Notes: generated by a model not told the origin, from the letters alone. DNA of 64,000 bases from Streptomyces sp. Ncost-T10-10d (GCF_900091955.1 NZ_FMDF01000049.1:62001-126000), one strand, 5' to 3'. Positions 11,211-20,394 are shown, numbered from the stretch's first letter. Numbers and translations are program-made.

Positions 11211-11576
11211 TGTACTCGGTGGAGTCGGAGATGACGACGACCAGGTCGGCCTCGGGGCCTTGGCGGCGTAGGAGGCGACCTGGCCGATGCCGGCGCAGAT
11301 CCGTCGCCCGTTCTCCGAGCACCAAAAGCAGCTGCCGAGCGCGGTGTCCCTGGTGACGTCGGCGGTGGGGTCACCCGTGATGCCGTGTGCGGCGGACACC
11401 GCGTCGACGGTCCACACGCCCGTCAGGCCCTGACCGCTGGAGCAGGGATCGATGCCGGTGACGGCCGCCCACTTCGTGGCCGCCGCGGTGTGGAAGGCGT
11501 CCTGCCGGCCGGCGGTGTGACCGTCGGCGACCATCACCACGTCGAGCCGGCCGGCCGAGGGGCCGGGCAGCTCGAC
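11176..11576 (-). pseudogene. Relic of a secreted M64 (IgA-type) metallopeptidase gene
   Basis: On the minus strand, residues such as LDVVMVADGHTAGRQDAFH, VWTVDAVSAAHGITGDP, RDTALGSCFWCSENGRRIC and VASYAAKAP match the intact M64 peptidase at 31502-32917 segment by segment (there DIVIIGDGYTAGQQDDFH, VWTVDAVSNESGVSGDP, KDTALGSYFWCSDTERLIC, VAAYAAKAP). A frameshift near 11250 moves the homology to another frame (EADLVVVISDSTEY). It ends at the hairpin, before the HEIGH zinc site. Neither end of the gene is present, so it cannot make an enzyme. Confidence 0.8.
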
Positions 11577-11633
11577 GGTGACGCGAGGGTTCTGGGCGGG
11601 TTCCGGGTGCCGTCGTGGGCGCGTCCCTGGGGG

Positions 11634-12701
11634 TCAGTCCGCCCCGGGCAGGGACTTCAGCGCCGCCCGCGCCTCGTCCATGATCCGCTCGACCAGCTCC
11701 GAGCAGGACGGCAGGTCCTCGATCAGGCCCGCCACCTGGCCCGAGGCCATCACCCCGATGTCCGTACGCCCCTCGACCAGCGAGGCCTTCAGGAGCATCG
11801 GTGTGTTGGCGGCCAGCAGTACCTGGCTCCAGGTCAGTTCCTTGCCGTGCTTCATCGCCAGCCCGTCGCGGACCAGCCGGCGCCAGCTCGCACCGGACTC
11901 CTTCCGGAAGGCCGAGGCGTGCCGCAGCGCCCGCAGCAAGGAGGTGGCGCGGCCGGAACGCTCCAGCGAATCGACCATGGCGGTACGCAGCATGCGGTGC
12001 GGCAGACCGTCCACTCGGGTGGTGACTGTGACGTCCTTGACGGTGGCGGCCAGGTACTTCGCCTTCACCGCGTCGGGGACGGTGCTGTCCGAGGTGAGCA
12101 GGAAGCGCGTGCCCATGCCGATCCCGGCCGCCCCGTAGGCGAGTGCGGCGACCAGGCCGCGCCCGTCGTGGAAGCCGCCCGCCGCGATCACCGGAATGCC
12201 GACGGCGTCCACCACCTGGGGGAGCAGCACGGTGGTGGCCACGTCGCCCGTGTGGCCGCCGCCCTCGCCGCCCTGCACCATCACCGCGTCGGCTCCCCAC
12301 GCGGCGACCTTCTCCGCGTGCCGACGGGCGCCGATGGAGGGGATGACGACGACGCCGGCGTCCTTGAGCCGGGCGATCAGGTCCTTGGAGGGAGCCAGTG
12401 CGAAGGACGCCACCCGCACCTCCTCGTCGATGATGATCCGCACCCGCTCGCCCGCGTCGCCCGCGTCCGCCCGCAGATTGACGCCGAACGGCGCGTCCGT
12501 ACGGGACTTGACCTCGCGGACCGCCGCGCGGAGTTGCTCGACCGTCATCGTCGCGGAGGCCAGGATGCCGAGCGCCCCCGCGTTCGCGGAGGCCGACACC
12601 AGCCGGGGACCGGCCACCCAGCCCATTCCGGTCTGCACGATCGGGTACCGCACCCCGGTCAGCTCGGTGAGTGCGGTGGGGAACGGCGCGGGGCCGGTCA
12701 T
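11634..12701 (-). CDS. ipdC: IpdC-like flavin-dependent acyl-CoA reductase/dehydrogenase (NMO superfamily)
   Basis: A 355-residue TIM-barrel flavoprotein of the nitronate monooxygenase superfamily. It shows YPIVQTGMGWVAGPRLVSA at the start, GILASATMTVEQL, MVQGGEGGGHTGDVATTVLL near residue 140, IPVIAAGGFHDGRGL, YGAAGIGMGTRFLL, and a GKELTWSQVLLAANTPMLLKA block specific to IpdC. IpdC acts on the keto form of 5-OH-HIC-CoA to create the double bond needed before EchA20 opens the five-membered ring. Its ATG overlaps the ipdB stop (ATGA). It is the last gene of echA20-ipdA-ipdB-ipdC. Confidence 0.92.
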   Translation of the reverse strand: MTGPAPFPTALTELTGVRYPIVQTGMGWVAGPRLVSASANAGALGILASATMTVEQLRAAVREVKSRTDAPFGVNLRADAGDAGERVRIIIDEEVRVASFALAPSKDLIARLKDAGVVVIPSIGARRHAEKVAAWGADAVMVQGGEGGGHTGDVATTVLLPQVVDAVGIPVIAAGGFHDGRGLVAALAYGAAGIGMGTRFLLTSDSTVPDAVKAKYLAATVKDVTVTTRVDGLPHRMLRTAMVDSLERSGRATSLLRALRHASAFRKESGASWRRLVRDGLAMKHGKELTWSQVLLAANTPMLLKASLVEGRTDIGVMASGQVAGLIEDLPSCSELVERIMDEARAALKSLPGAD

Positions 12702-13477
12702 GCCGGGACCTCGTGTTCGCGGAGCCCCTTGGGGTCGATGACCTCGCGGATGAGGCGGAGTTCGGCCTCCGTGGGTTCCCGGGTGAACGGCACCTCGTCA
12801 GGCACGGTGAGGGCGAAACCGGTGGCCTCGGTGACCTGCTCGACGCTCACGCCGGGGTGCAGGGAGCGCAGCCGCATCGTGCGGTCGGGGGTCTCGAAGT
12901 CGAAGACACCCAGATTGCTGACGACTTCGGGGATGCGGTGGTAGCGGGTCGCGGAGGGGCCGGCCTCGGCCGCCCGGTCGTACCCGACCCCGCTGACCAT
13001 GTCGACGTGCTCCACGAACACGCGCGACGAATGCTTGGGCACCCAGTAACTGGTCCGGTTGTTGAGGGTGTTGACCGGGGCGCCGCGCACCCCGAGCAGC
13101 TGACGCGTGGGCCTGGCCCAGTCGCCGATGCAGGAGATGTTCTGGTTGCCGTACCGGTCGATCTGGCTGGCGCCCATCATCACGTGCCGGCGGCCCGTGG
13201 CGGTGAGTGCCAGGTGCTGGCGGAACGGCAGCCAGCCCTCGATGCTCCCCGGCTTCACTCCCACCGCCGGAGTGTCGGCCATCATCAGCGCCTCCCCGTC
13301 GGTCAGCAGCAGTTCGGGGGAGAAGGTCAGCCTCGCCAGACGTGCGCCGATGGCGGGGACGGTGCCCATGGGGCTGGCGAGGATCTCACCCGCGTCCCGC
13401 CAGGCCTCGGCGCAGGCCACCACGCAGTACTCGGCGCGGCTCGCCGTCCTGATGCCGGTGGTCTCGGTGCCGCTCAT
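12698..13477 (-). CDS. ipdB: IpdB, beta subunit of COCHEA-CoA hydrolase
   Basis: This 259-residue protein belongs to the class I CoA-transferase beta family, but the pairing with ipdA and the sequence (EYCVVACAEAWRDAGEILAS, LTDGEALMMADTP, GASQIDRYGNQNISCIGDW, RGAPVNTLNNRTSYWVPKHS) identify it as IpdB. IpdAB is a hydrolase that opens the last six-membered steroid ring of COCHEA-CoA, not a CoA transferase. AGGAGGAAGC precedes the ATG, which overlaps the ipdA stop, and its own stop overlaps the ipdC start, so all three should be made together. Confidence 0.93.
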   Translation of the reverse strand: MSGTETTGIRTASRAEYCVVACAEAWRDAGEILASPMGTVPAIGARLARLTFSPELLLTDGEALMMADTPAVGVKPGSIEGWLPFRQHLALTATGRRHVMMGASQIDRYGNQNISCIGDWARPTRQLLGVRGAPVNTLNNRTSYWVPKHSSRVFVEHVDMVSGVGYDRAAEAGPSATRYHRIPEVVSNLGVFDFETPDRTMRLRSLHPGVSVEQVTEATGFALTVPDEVPFTREPTEAELRLIREVIDPKGLREHEVPA

Positions 13478-14340
13478 GCTTCCTCCTGGTGGAACGCGGC
13501 GACGGCGGCCTGGTAGGCGGCCTCGTCCCCGGACAGGAACCGTTCGACGAAGGCGGGCCAGGCCTCGGGGGCGCGGGCCGCCCGGACGTAGGCGCGCTGG
13601 AAGGCCTCGTCCCGGTCGTGGTCGGGCACACAGGAAGTGAAGTGCGCGCCGTTCGGTGTCTCGACGACTCCGTCCACGAACATCCGCTTGATCAGCAGTG
13701 TCTGCGGCCCGTGCTCCTTCAGCAGGTCCGCCGTCTCCACGATGCGCTCGCAGGAGACGAACCCTTGGTCGGCGGCCTCGCAGAACAGGTCGTCGAAGTA
13801 CGGGTCGGGGCCCAGGTACTGGCCGTTGCCCTGCGCATCGGAACGGTTGAGGTGGACCAGGGCCGCGTCCAGGCGCAGCGCCGGGGCCGCGACCAGCTTC
13901 TCCCCGTCCTCGTACGGAGAAGTGACCGTACGCAGCGCGGGGTTGACCTCCATCAGGTCCGAGCCCAGACCGGCACGTACCGGCATGAACGGCAACCGCT
14001 GCGCGCCCGCCGTCAGGCCCCACATCATCATTGCCTCGTCCATCTCGACCATCTCGAAGGCGCCGCGCTGCCGGGCCGCCGTGAAGTGCGGCTCCAGCGG
14101 TATCGAGTCGAGCGTCCCGAAGGCCGCGACCAGCTTGCGGATCTTTCCCGCCGCCGCGAGCAGGCCCACGTCGGGGCCGCCGTACGACACCACGGTCAGG
14201 TCGGTGATGTCCGAGCGCAGTAGCGCCCGCACCAGAGCCATCGGCTTGCGGCGCGAACCCCAGCCGCCGATGCCGATCGTCATGCCGCTCTCCAGCCGGC
14301 GAACGACGTCCTCGGCCGTCATCGTCTTGTCCTGTGTCAC
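13474..14340 (-). CDS. ipdA: IpdA, alpha subunit of COCHEA-CoA hydrolase
   Basis: A 288-residue CoA-transferase-fold protein with the IpdA hallmark GMTIGIGGWGSRRKPMALVR near residue 19, TVVSYGGPDVGLL, AFEMVEMDEAMMMWGL near 95-108 (a conserved Asp-Glu pair lies here), QRLPFMPVRAGLGSD and GPDPYFDDLF. With IpdB it hydrolyses ring C of the steroid after EchA20 has opened ring D. The heteromer is encoded as an overlapping pair. It starts 2 bp after the echA20 stop. The alternative, a plain CoA transferase, is unlikely given the GWGSRRKPM signature and neighbours. Confidence 0.93.
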   Translation of the reverse strand: MTQDKTMTAEDVVRRLESGMTIGIGGWGSRRKPMALVRALLRSDITDLTVVSYGGPDVGLLAAAGKIRKLVAAFGTLDSIPLEPHFTAARQRGAFEMVEMDEAMMMWGLTAGAQRLPFMPVRAGLGSDLMEVNPALRTVTSPYEDGEKLVAAPALRLDAALVHLNRSDAQGNGQYLGPDPYFDDLFCEAADQGFVSCERIVETADLLKEHGPQTLLIKRMFVDGVVETPNGAHFTSCVPDHDRDEAFQRAYVRAARAPEAWPAFVERFLSGDEAAYQAAVAAFHQEEA

Positions 14341-14342
14341 GT

Positions 14343-15092
14343 CTATTGCTCCTTGTCCGTGCCGAAGGTGCCGCGCACACGGTCGGCGACGCCACTGAGG
14401 TTGGCCTCGAAGGTGAAGCCCTGCTCGAAGCGGTAGCTGCGGCGTACGTCGACGGGGTCGATGCCGTTGATGGCGGCCTTGGCCAGCCGGATGAGACAGC
14501 CGTCCTTGGCGGCGATCTCCCCGGCCAGTTCCAGGGCGGCCCCCGTCAGCCGCTCACGCGGCACGACGTCGAACACCGAGCCGTGCCGGTGCAGTTCCTC
14601 GGCCGACACGGTGCGTGAGGTGTAGTACAGGGTCCGCATCAGGTGCTGCGGGACGAGCCGGGCCAGGTGCGTGGCCGCGCCGAGCGCGCCGCGGTCGAGC
14701 TCCGGCAGGCCGAAGGACGCGTCGTCGGAGGCCACGATCGCGTCCGCGTTGCCCGCCAGGCCGATGCCGCCGCCGAGGCAGAAGCCGTGCACAGCGGCTA
14801 CCACCGGGACCTCGCACTCGTAGACCGCGGCGAACGCCTCGAAGCAGCCCCGGTTGGCGCCGATCAGCGCCTCTGGTCCGTCGGCGCGCTGCATCTCCTT
14901 GATGTCCACGCCCGCGTTGAAACCGCGCCCCTCGGCGGTGAGCACCACGCAGCGGATGCCCGGGTCGGCCCCGGCGGCGCGTACCGCCGCGGCCAGGTCG
15001 TACCAGCCCTGCACGGGCAGAGCGTTGACCGGGGGGTAGTCCACGGTGACGACGGCGACGCCCTCGCGTGGGGCGGAGGTGGAGACACCCAT
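14343..15092 (-). CDS. echA20: EchA20-like crotonase, steroid D-ring hydrolase
   Basis: A 249-residue crotonase: VTVDYPPVNALPVQGWYDLA near the start, TAEGRGFNAGVDIKEMQRADG (oxyanion segment), NRGCFEAFAAVYECEVPVVA, HGFCLGGGIGLAGN, LPELDRGALGAATHL and a FEQGFTFEANLSGVADRVR tail typical of EchA20. EchA20 cleaves the five-membered ring of HIEC-CoA to give COCHEA-CoA, the substrate of IpdAB, whose genes follow at once. It heads the minus-strand operon from the second KstR2-type operator at 15112-15130, only 20 bp upstream of its start, so repression there should be direct. Confidence 0.93.
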   Translation of the reverse strand: MGVSTSAPREGVAVVTVDYPPVNALPVQGWYDLAAAVRAAGADPGIRCVVLTAEGRGFNAGVDIKEMQRADGPEALIGANRGCFEAFAAVYECEVPVVAAVHGFCLGGGIGLAGNADAIVASDDASFGLPELDRGALGAATHLARLVPQHLMRTLYYTSRTVSAEELHRHGSVFDVVPRERLTGAALELAGEIAAKDGCLIRLAKAAINGIDPVDVRRSYRFEQGFTFEANLSGVADRVRGTFGTDKEQ

Positions 15093-15111
15093 GAGCAGAT
15101 CAGCTACCTTT

Positions 15112-15130
15112 CCACCAAACGTTTGTTAGG
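15112..15130. promoter_or_regulatory. Second KstR2-type operator, upstream of echA20
   Basis: Read on the minus strand this is CCTAACAAACGTTTGGTGG, identical to the site at 7231-7249 at 16 of 19 positions. The core AACAAACGTTTGGT fits the outer AnCAA...TTGnT positions of the KstR2 motif. It lies in the 188-bp divergent region between echA20 (-) and the Rv3548c-like SDR (+), nearer to echA20. Confidence 0.8.
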
Positions 15131-15280
15131 CCCAAAAGGTAGCAGCGATACGGACGCCGCGGGAGGTGTCGTGCCACTCAGCGGAACCGGCGCCCTGTTC
15201 TCCGCGCATCGCAGGTCGGATGTCCCACGTCGTACGCCGTTCCTTGCTCGTCGTTGTCGCCCGTCGAAAGGACACTCGTC

Positions 15281-16201
15281 ATGACCTCACCGACCGCCCT
15301 GTGTGCCGGACGCGTCGCCGTCGTCACCGGCGCCGGCCGTGGACTCGGCCGCGCCCATGCCCTGGCCCTCGCTGCCGAGGGCGCGAAAGTCGTCGTCAAC
15401 GACCTGGGTGTGGGGCTCGACGGCTCCGGCTCGGGCACCGGACCGGCCCAGCAGGTCGTGAAGGAGATCCGCGCGGCCGGGGGCGAAGCGGTCGCCAACA
15501 ACGGTGACATCGCCACGTCCGAGGGCGCGGCCTCTCTCGTCGCCACCGCACTCGACTCCTTCGGCCGGCTCGACACGCTCGTCAACAACGCCGGATTCCT
15601 CCGCGACAGGATGCTGGTCAACCTGGACGAGGACGACTGGGACACCGTGATGCGCGTCCACCTCAAGGGGCACTTCCTGCCGCTCAAGCACGCGGCGGCG
15701 CACTGGCGCGCCGAGGCGAAGGCCGGCCGGACGCCCGCGGCCCGGGTCGTCAACACCACCTCCGGCGCCGGGCTGCTGGGCAGTGTCGGCCAGGGCAACT
15801 ACGCGGCCGCCAAGGCCGGCATCGTCGGCCTGACCCTGGTGGCCGCCGCCGAGATGGGCCGCTACGGGGTCCAGATCAACGCGATCGCCCCGGCAGCCCG
15901 GACCCGGATGACCGAGGCGACGTTCGCCGAGACGATGGCGGCGCCCGGCGAGGGGGCCTTCGACGCGATGGCCCCGGAGAACGTCTCGCCGCTGGTCGTC
16001 TGGCTGGGCTCCGCCGCATCCGCCGGGGTGAGCGGCCGGGTCTTCGAGACCGAGGCCGGACGGATCACCGTGATGGAGGGCTGGCGGCCCGGCCCCACCG
16101 CCGACAAGGGCGCCCGCTGGACTCCGGCCGAGGCCGGAGCGGCGGTGACCGGTCTGCTGGCGGCGGCCGAGACCCCGCAGCCGGTGTACGGCGCCTCCTG
16201 A
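15281..16201 (+). CDS. SDR of the Rv3548c / MFE-2 type
   Basis: A 306-residue SDR, longer than the classical type, with TGAGRGLGRAHALALAAEGA, an insert VNDLGVGLDGSGSGTGPA typical of multifunctional-enzyme 2 and Rv3548c-like proteins, NNAGFLRDRM, NTTSGAGLLG and the catalytic NYAAAKAGIVGLT. The C-terminal 40 residues (GWRPGPTADKG ... PVYGAS) are also typical. It is divergent from echA20, as Rv3548c-Rv3549c are in mycobacteria, and probably oxidises a hydroxyacyl-CoA. The ATG at 15281 has AAAGGAC 9 bp upstream. Confidence 0.88.
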   Translation: MTSPTALCAGRVAVVTGAGRGLGRAHALALAAEGAKVVVNDLGVGLDGSGSGTGPAQQVVKEIRAAGGEAVANNGDIATSEGAASLVATALDSFGRLDTLVNNAGFLRDRMLVNLDEDDWDTVMRVHLKGHFLPLKHAAAHWRAEAKAGRTPAARVVNTTSGAGLLGSVGQGNYAAAKAGIVGLTLVAAAEMGRYGVQINAIAPAARTRMTEATFAETMAAPGEGAFDAMAPENVSPLVVWLGSAASAGVSGRVFETEAGRITVMEGWRPGPTADKGARWTPAEAGAAVTGLLAAAETPQPVYGAS

Positions 16202-16211
16202 CCCGCCGCCG

Positions 16212-16244
16212 CACGGGGTGGTGATCAGGCGTCACCACCCCGTG
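16212..16244. terminator. Bidirectional hairpin terminator
   Basis: Perfect 13-base arms CACGGGGTGGTGA / TCACCACCCCGTG with a 7-base loop lie between the convergent SDR (+) and NTF2-fold gene (-). Confidence 0.8.
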
Positions 16245-16257
16245 TCGCAAAGGCTGT

Positions 16258-16749
16258 TCAGGCTCCGGCCGGCTCGCCCCGTACCCCGGCCACCAGCAGC
16301 GCGGGGGACTCCGCGCGGCCGTCCAGGATGCGATTGGTCCGGGTGACCACCTCCCACCCCGATGGCATGCGGCGCAGCCGCCAGTGGTTGGCCGTCGCCC
16401 GGCGCACCACGTAACGGCCCGCCTCGTGCACCACCATCAGCGAATGGCACACCGCCACGGCCTCGTCGCCCTCCACCGTGATGTGCGGCGGGCCCACGAC
16501 ATGGGCACAGCCCTGCCGGATCCAGCCCTGGTGCGCGGGGGAACGGACCATCTCACGGATCTGCTCCCGGCCCGCGAGGAAGATCTCGTCGATGTCGTAC
16601 ACCCCGTCCGGTGCCCAGAGCGCGGCCACCGCCCCCGCGTCGCCTCCGTCCACCAGCGGCCCGTACGAAGCCATCGTGCGCGCGATGTCGCGCTCGTCCT
16701 CCAGCAGCGCGAGCCGTGCCTCGACCGCGGCGAGGCGATCCTCGCTCAT
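16258..16749 (-). CDS. NTF2-fold (SnoaL-like) protein
   Basis: A 163-residue protein with the SnoaL-like/NTF2 pattern: a helical start (AAVEARLALLEDERDIARTMASYGPLVD), then WAPDGVYDID, GREQIREMV, HVVGPPHITVEGDEAVAVCHS and RATANHWRLRRMPSGWEVV. The family includes ketosteroid isomerases, dehydratases and small-molecule binders. A steroid isomerase or hydratase role is possible from context, but I cannot confirm the Tyr/Asp catalytic set of true delta5-3-ketosteroid isomerase. Its ATG overlaps the stop of the LLM oxidoreductase gene upstream (ATGA), so the two are coupled. Confidence 0.75.
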   Translation of the reverse strand: MSEDRLAAVEARLALLEDERDIARTMASYGPLVDGGDAGAVAALWAPDGVYDIDEIFLAGREQIREMVRSPAHQGWIRQGCAHVVGPPHITVEGDEAVAVCHSLMVVHEAGRYVVRRATANHWRLRRMPSGWEVVTRTNRILDGRAESPALLVAGVRGEPAGA

Positions 16750-17621
16750 GCTCGTGCCTCCGCGGCCGTCGTGATGCCCGCGATCGCGGCGAGGGCCTCC
16801 ACCTGCTCGACGTAATGGCCGGCCGAACCGGCAGTCAGGGACACGCTGACCAACGTGGCACCGGCCTCGGACACCTTCCGTAGCGCCTCGGCGGCGCCGT
16901 CCGGGTCGCCTGACGGGTCGAGCGGACGGCCGGCGCTCAGCACCACTTCGAAGCCGTCGGGGAGCGAGGCGTCGCGGACCATCTCGCGGAGCCGGTCGAG
17001 CGGCAGGCCGAACGGCACCCAGCCGTCGCCATGTGCCAGTGCCCGGCGCAGCGAACGCGGTGTCCGGCCACCGATCCACAACGGCACCCGGTCCTGCACG
17101 GCGTGCGGCTCCACCACGAGACCCTCGTAGTCGAAGTGCTCGCCGCGGTAGGCGGGTTCACGCCGGGACAGGGATGCCCGCAGGGCCGCGAGGGCGTCGT
17201 CGGCGATCGCGCCCCGGCCCTCGAAGGCGGCGTCGAGCAGCCGGAACTCCTCCTCCAGGCTGCCCACACCGAGGCCCAGGACGACCCGCCCGCCCGAGAT
17301 GCGGTCCAGGGTTCCGTAGCGCTTCGCGATCTCCAGCGGGTGGTGGTAGCCGAGCACCAGGACCTGGGTGGCGAACCGGATCCGACGGGTGCGGGCAGCC
17401 AGATAGCCGAAGGTGGACAGCGGATCCCAGTAGGTGCCGCCGCGCTGCCCGGCGATCTTCACGGGCACCGCCACATGTTCCGAGCAGGTCAGATGGTGGA
17501 AGCCGAACCGGTCCGCGGCCTCGGCGACCGCTCCCAGCTCCTCGATACCGGCGGTGCGTTCCCAGGGGGAATGGACGCCGGGGACGGCTGTGACGACGGG
17601 ACTGTTGATGCCGAGCCGCAT
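16746..17621 (-). CDS. LLM-class (F420-type) oxidoreductase
   Basis: A 291-residue luciferase-like TIM-barrel protein. Visible segments are EELGAVAEAADRFGFHHLTCSEH near residue 25, WDPLSTFGYLAARTRRIRFATQVLVLGY, LGLGVGSLEEEFRLL near 120, and PLWIGGRTPRSLRRA near 190. These fit the actinobacterial F420-dependent branch. The substrate is unknown; redox of a steroid intermediate is an inference from location. GAGAGAGGTG precedes the ATG at 17621. It forms a two-gene operon with the NTF2-fold gene, divergent from the 3-alpha-HSD-like SDR across a 279-bp gap in which I found no clear operator. Confidence 0.82.
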   Translation of the reverse strand: MRLGINSPVVTAVPGVHSPWERTAGIEELGAVAEAADRFGFHHLTCSEHVAVPVKIAGQRGGTYWDPLSTFGYLAARTRRIRFATQVLVLGYHHPLEIAKRYGTLDRISGGRVVLGLGVGSLEEEFRLLDAAFEGRGAIADDALAALRASLSRREPAYRGEHFDYEGLVVEPHAVQDRVPLWIGGRTPRSLRRALAHGDGWVPFGLPLDRLREMVRDASLPDGFEVVLSAGRPLDPSGDPDGAAEALRKVSEAGATLVSVSLTAGSAGHYVEQVEALAAIAGITTAAEARA

Positions 17622-17900
17622 GGGGCACCTCTCTCGGGCAGAACGGGATGGGACGGAACGGAAGAGGCCATCCAAGTGCCCCGCCCCAGCTCGCGTCGGC
17701 CGTGTCCCGGTGGGCGGGAAGCCGGCCCGGCGACGGCCTCGGGACGGATCCCACTCAACGGAACGGAGCGCACGTGCCCGTGCGGGACACGAGATCATCG
17801 GCGGCCGGCGGAAGGACGTCCGGCGACTGCTCGCAGCGGTGCCGCGCGGACGGGACCGGCCCCCACGCGTCAGCAGCACCGACCCACCCGAGGAGCACTC

Positions 17901-18677
17901 ATGCCGCGCAACGTCGTCGTCACCGGATCCAGTTCGGGGATCGGTGCCGCCCTCACCGCCCTGTTCCGCGCCCAGGGAGACCGCGTGATCGGCGTGGACC
18001 TCCGCGGCGGCGAGGTCGAGGCCGACCTGTCCACGCCCGAAGGCCGCTCCGCCGCCGCGGCGGCGGCCGTCGACGTCGCAGGCGGGGTGGTGGATGCGGT
18101 CGTCACCTGCGCCGGCGTCGCAGAACCGGGAACCGCGATGGTGACGGTCAACTACTTCGGCACCACCGAGTTCCTGACGGCGCTGCGACCGGCTCTTGCC
18201 GCGGCCGAACGGCCCCGTGTCGTGGCCATCGGCTCGATCTCCGGCACCCAGACCCACGACCCGGAGGTCGTCGACGCCTGCCTGGCGGGCAACGAGGCCA
18301 CGGCCCTGGAACACGCCGAGCGGGCCGTGGCCGACGGCCGCGCCCGTCAGCTGTACCCCTCGTCCAAGGCGGCGCTCGCGCAGTGGGCGCGGCGCACCGC
18401 CGCCTCCGAGGGCTGGGCCGATGCCGGGATCCCCGTGAACGTCGTCGCGCCCGGCATCGTCCTCACCCCGATGAGCGCGGGACTCTTCGACGACCCGGAG
18501 ATGAAGAAGATCATGGACGCGGCGGTCCCCATGCCGCTCAACGGCTATCTGGAGCCCGAGGACGTCGCGCGGGCCGTACTCTTCCTGGTCTCCGACGAGA
18601 ACAGCCACATCACCGGGCAGGTGGTGTACGTCGACGGAGGCGCCGAGGCGACCCTGCGCGGGCCCGCCCATTTCTGA
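17901..18677 (+). CDS. 3-alpha-hydroxysteroid dehydrogenase/carbonyl reductase-like SDR
   Basis: A 258-residue SDR. Its layout differs from the other SDRs here and follows Comamonas 3-alpha-HSD (HsdA): VVTGSSSGIGAAL, VIGVDLRGGEVEADLSTPEGR, VTVNYFGTTEFLTALRPAL, a long insertion between the Ser (AIGSISG) and the catalytic Tyr-Lys (YPSSKAALAQWAR), and the end GGAEATLRGPAHF. HsdA interconverts 3-alpha-hydroxy and 3-keto steroids, the first step on androsterone or bile acids. This is the best hint that the island takes 3-alpha-hydroxysteroids. GAGGAGC lies 8 bp before the ATG. Confidence 0.8.
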   Translation: MPRNVVVTGSSSGIGAALTALFRAQGDRVIGVDLRGGEVEADLSTPEGRSAAAAAAVDVAGGVVDAVVTCAGVAEPGTAMVTVNYFGTTEFLTALRPALAAAERPRVVAIGSISGTQTHDPEVVDACLAGNEATALEHAERAVADGRARQLYPSSKAALAQWARRTAASEGWADAGIPVNVVAPGIVLTPMSAGLFDDPEMKKIMDAAVPMPLNGYLEPEDVARAVLFLVSDENSHITGQVVYVDGGAEATLRGPAHF

Positions 18678-18688
18678 GCCGTCGCAGG

Positions 18689-18725
18689 AAGGTGCCCCGG
18701 CCGCGTCACGCGGCCGGGGCACCTT
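18689..18725. terminator. Strong bidirectional terminator
   Basis: Two perfectly complementary 17-base arms (AAGGTGCCCCGGCCGCG and its complement) with a 3-base loop lie between convergent genes. The A and T ends give a U-rich end in both directions. Confidence 0.9.
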
Positions 18726-18750
18726 CGCCTGTGCGCCGGGGGAGCGGGCG

Positions 18751-20394
18751 TCAGACACGCACCTCGGTCCGGATCACCTTGCCGGTCGCATTGCGCGGCA
18801 GCGCGTCGGCGGTCAGCCGCCACTGCTTGGGCACCTTGAAGTACGCCAGTTCGGCAGCCGCGTACTCCCGCAGCGCCTCCTCGGTGACGGTCGAGCCCGC
18901 CGCGAGCACCACGACCGCGGCTACCTCCTGGCCGAGGTCGGGATGCGGCACCCCCAGCACGAGGCATTCACGGACGTCCGGGTGATCGACGAGCACCGTC
19001 TCGATCTCGGCCGGGTAGATGTTCTCGCCACCGCGAATGATCAGGTCCGAGCGGCGGCTGCTGAGATACAGCCGTCCCTCGCGCAACTGTCCCAGGTCCC
19101 CGGTGCGCAGCCAGCGGTCCGCGCCGATGGCGCCGGCGGTGGCCGCGGAGTCACGCCAGTAGCCCAGCATGTTGAACTGACTGCGGACCCAGACCTCGCC
19201 CTCCTCACCCTCGCCGAGCACCTCGCCGGCGGGGTCGCGAATCTCCAGACGCACGCCGGTGACGGGCCGGCCGAGAGTGCCGGGAGCTTCCGCCAGGTCC
19301 TGCGGGTTCGCGGCCGCGACAGCCGTACACGTCTCGGTCAGCCCGTAGCTGTCCACCAGCGAGTTCTTCGCGAACGGCAGGCCTTCGCGCAGCCGTTCCT
19401 TGAAGGCGATCGACGACGGTGCGGAGGCCAGGGCGAAGGACGTCAGCGAGGACGTGTCGTACCGGTGGGCCCCGCCGTGTTCGAGCATCCGGTGGGCCAT
19501 GGTCGGCACCGCGCCCCAGTTGGTGACCCGCTCCCGCTCGACCATGCCGAGCACGGCGTCCACGTCGAACGCGCCCTGGTGCAGGGCGATCCGGCTGCCG
19601 GTGGCGAGCCGCGGCACGGCCAGGTTGTGCAGGCTGGCGATGTGGAACAGCGGCAGCGTCAGCAGATAGACGCGGTCCTGCGGGCGCAGCGGGTCGCCGA
19701 ATATCTGGAGCAGCGCGTCGTTCAGACGGTGGTACTCGACGACGGCGAGCAGATTGCGGTGTGTGTGTACGGCCCCCTTGGGACGGCCCGAGGTGCCGGA
19801 GGTGTAGAGGATGACGGCCGGGTCGTCCTCGGCGACGTCCGCGGACGGCAACGGCGCATCGGGGTGGGCCGTGACGAAGCGGCTGATGTCGTCCTCCACG
19901 GACAGCACCGGAACCGGGCAGTCGGCCAGTTTCGCCGACTGCCTGGCATCGGCCACCACCAGCGCGGGTTCGGCGTTGTCGATGCCGTGTGCCATCTCGC
20001 GCGGCGACCACCAGGCGTTGAACCCGACCGCCACCGCGCCGATCGACACCGTGGCCCAGAACGTCGTGATCCACTCGGGGCAGTTCGCGGCGGCGATGGC
20101 CACTCGGTCACCCTTGGCGACGCCGTACTGCTCACGCAGCACCTGGGCCAGTGACGCGACCTGCGCCGCGTGCTCGGCGAAGGTGATCCGGCGGTCCGCC
20201 GTGACCACGAAGTCGCGGTCGGCGTGGGCGACGGACGCGTGCAGCACCTCGTGCAGGGCCCGCTGCCGGTGGGTGAACACCGGCAGCGGGGTACCCAGAA
20301 CGTCGTCGTCGGCAAGCTCGAACCGGCCGCCCGGGCCGGTGAGCGCGGCTGCCTGGACGAGGGCTGCTGCGCGGTGATCCGTTTCGCTGGGCAT
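18751..20394 (-). CDS. Acyl-CoA synthetase (adenylate-forming), possible steroid-acid CoA ligase
   Basis: A 547-residue full-length ANL-family ligase. Motifs are the P-loop [19 protein letters not shown] near residue 190, [17 protein letters not shown] near 345, the hinge [20 protein letters not shown] near 440, and the catalytic Lys in [12 protein letters not shown] near the end. The N-terminal half resembles FadD17/CasG-type ligases more than fatty acid ligases, but substrate cannot be told from sequence. It could activate a steroid side chain or a bile acid given the 3-alpha-HSD-like neighbour. It is divergent from the ABC transporter genes across a 332-bp region. Confidence 0.82.
   Translation of the reverse strand: MPSETDHRAAALVQAAALTGPGGRFELADDDVLGTPLPVFTHRQRALHEVLHASVAHADRDFVVTADRRITFAEHAAQVASLAQVLREQYGVAKGDRVAIAAANCPEWITTFWATVSIGAVAVGFNAWWSPREMAHGIDNAEPALVVADARQSAKLADCPVPVLSVEDDISRFVTAHPDAPLPSADVAEDDPAVILYTSGTSGRPKGAVHTHRNLLAVVEYHRLNDALLQIFGDPLRPQDRVYLLTLPLFHIASLHNLAVPRLATGSRIALHQGAFDVDAVLGMVERERVTNWGAVPTMAHRMLEHGGAHRYDTSSLTSFALASAPSSIAFKERLREGLPFAKNSLVDSYGLTETCTAVAAANPQDLAEAPGTLGRPVTGVRLEIRDPAGEVLGEGEEGEVWVRSQFNMLGYWRDSAATAGAIGADRWLRTGDLGQLREGRLYLSSRRSDLIIRGGENIYPAEIETVLVDHPDVRECLVLGVPHPDLGQEVAAVVVLAAGSTVTEEALREYAAAELAYFKVPKQWRLTADALPRNATGKVIRTEVRV

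Noticed and set aside
12698..14340. Ordinary 3-oxoacid CoA transferase (PcaIJ/ScoAB) for the ipdA-ipdB pair
   Set aside because: The GWGSRRKPM signature, echA20 and ipdC as direct neighbours and the KstR2-type operator favour IpdAB.
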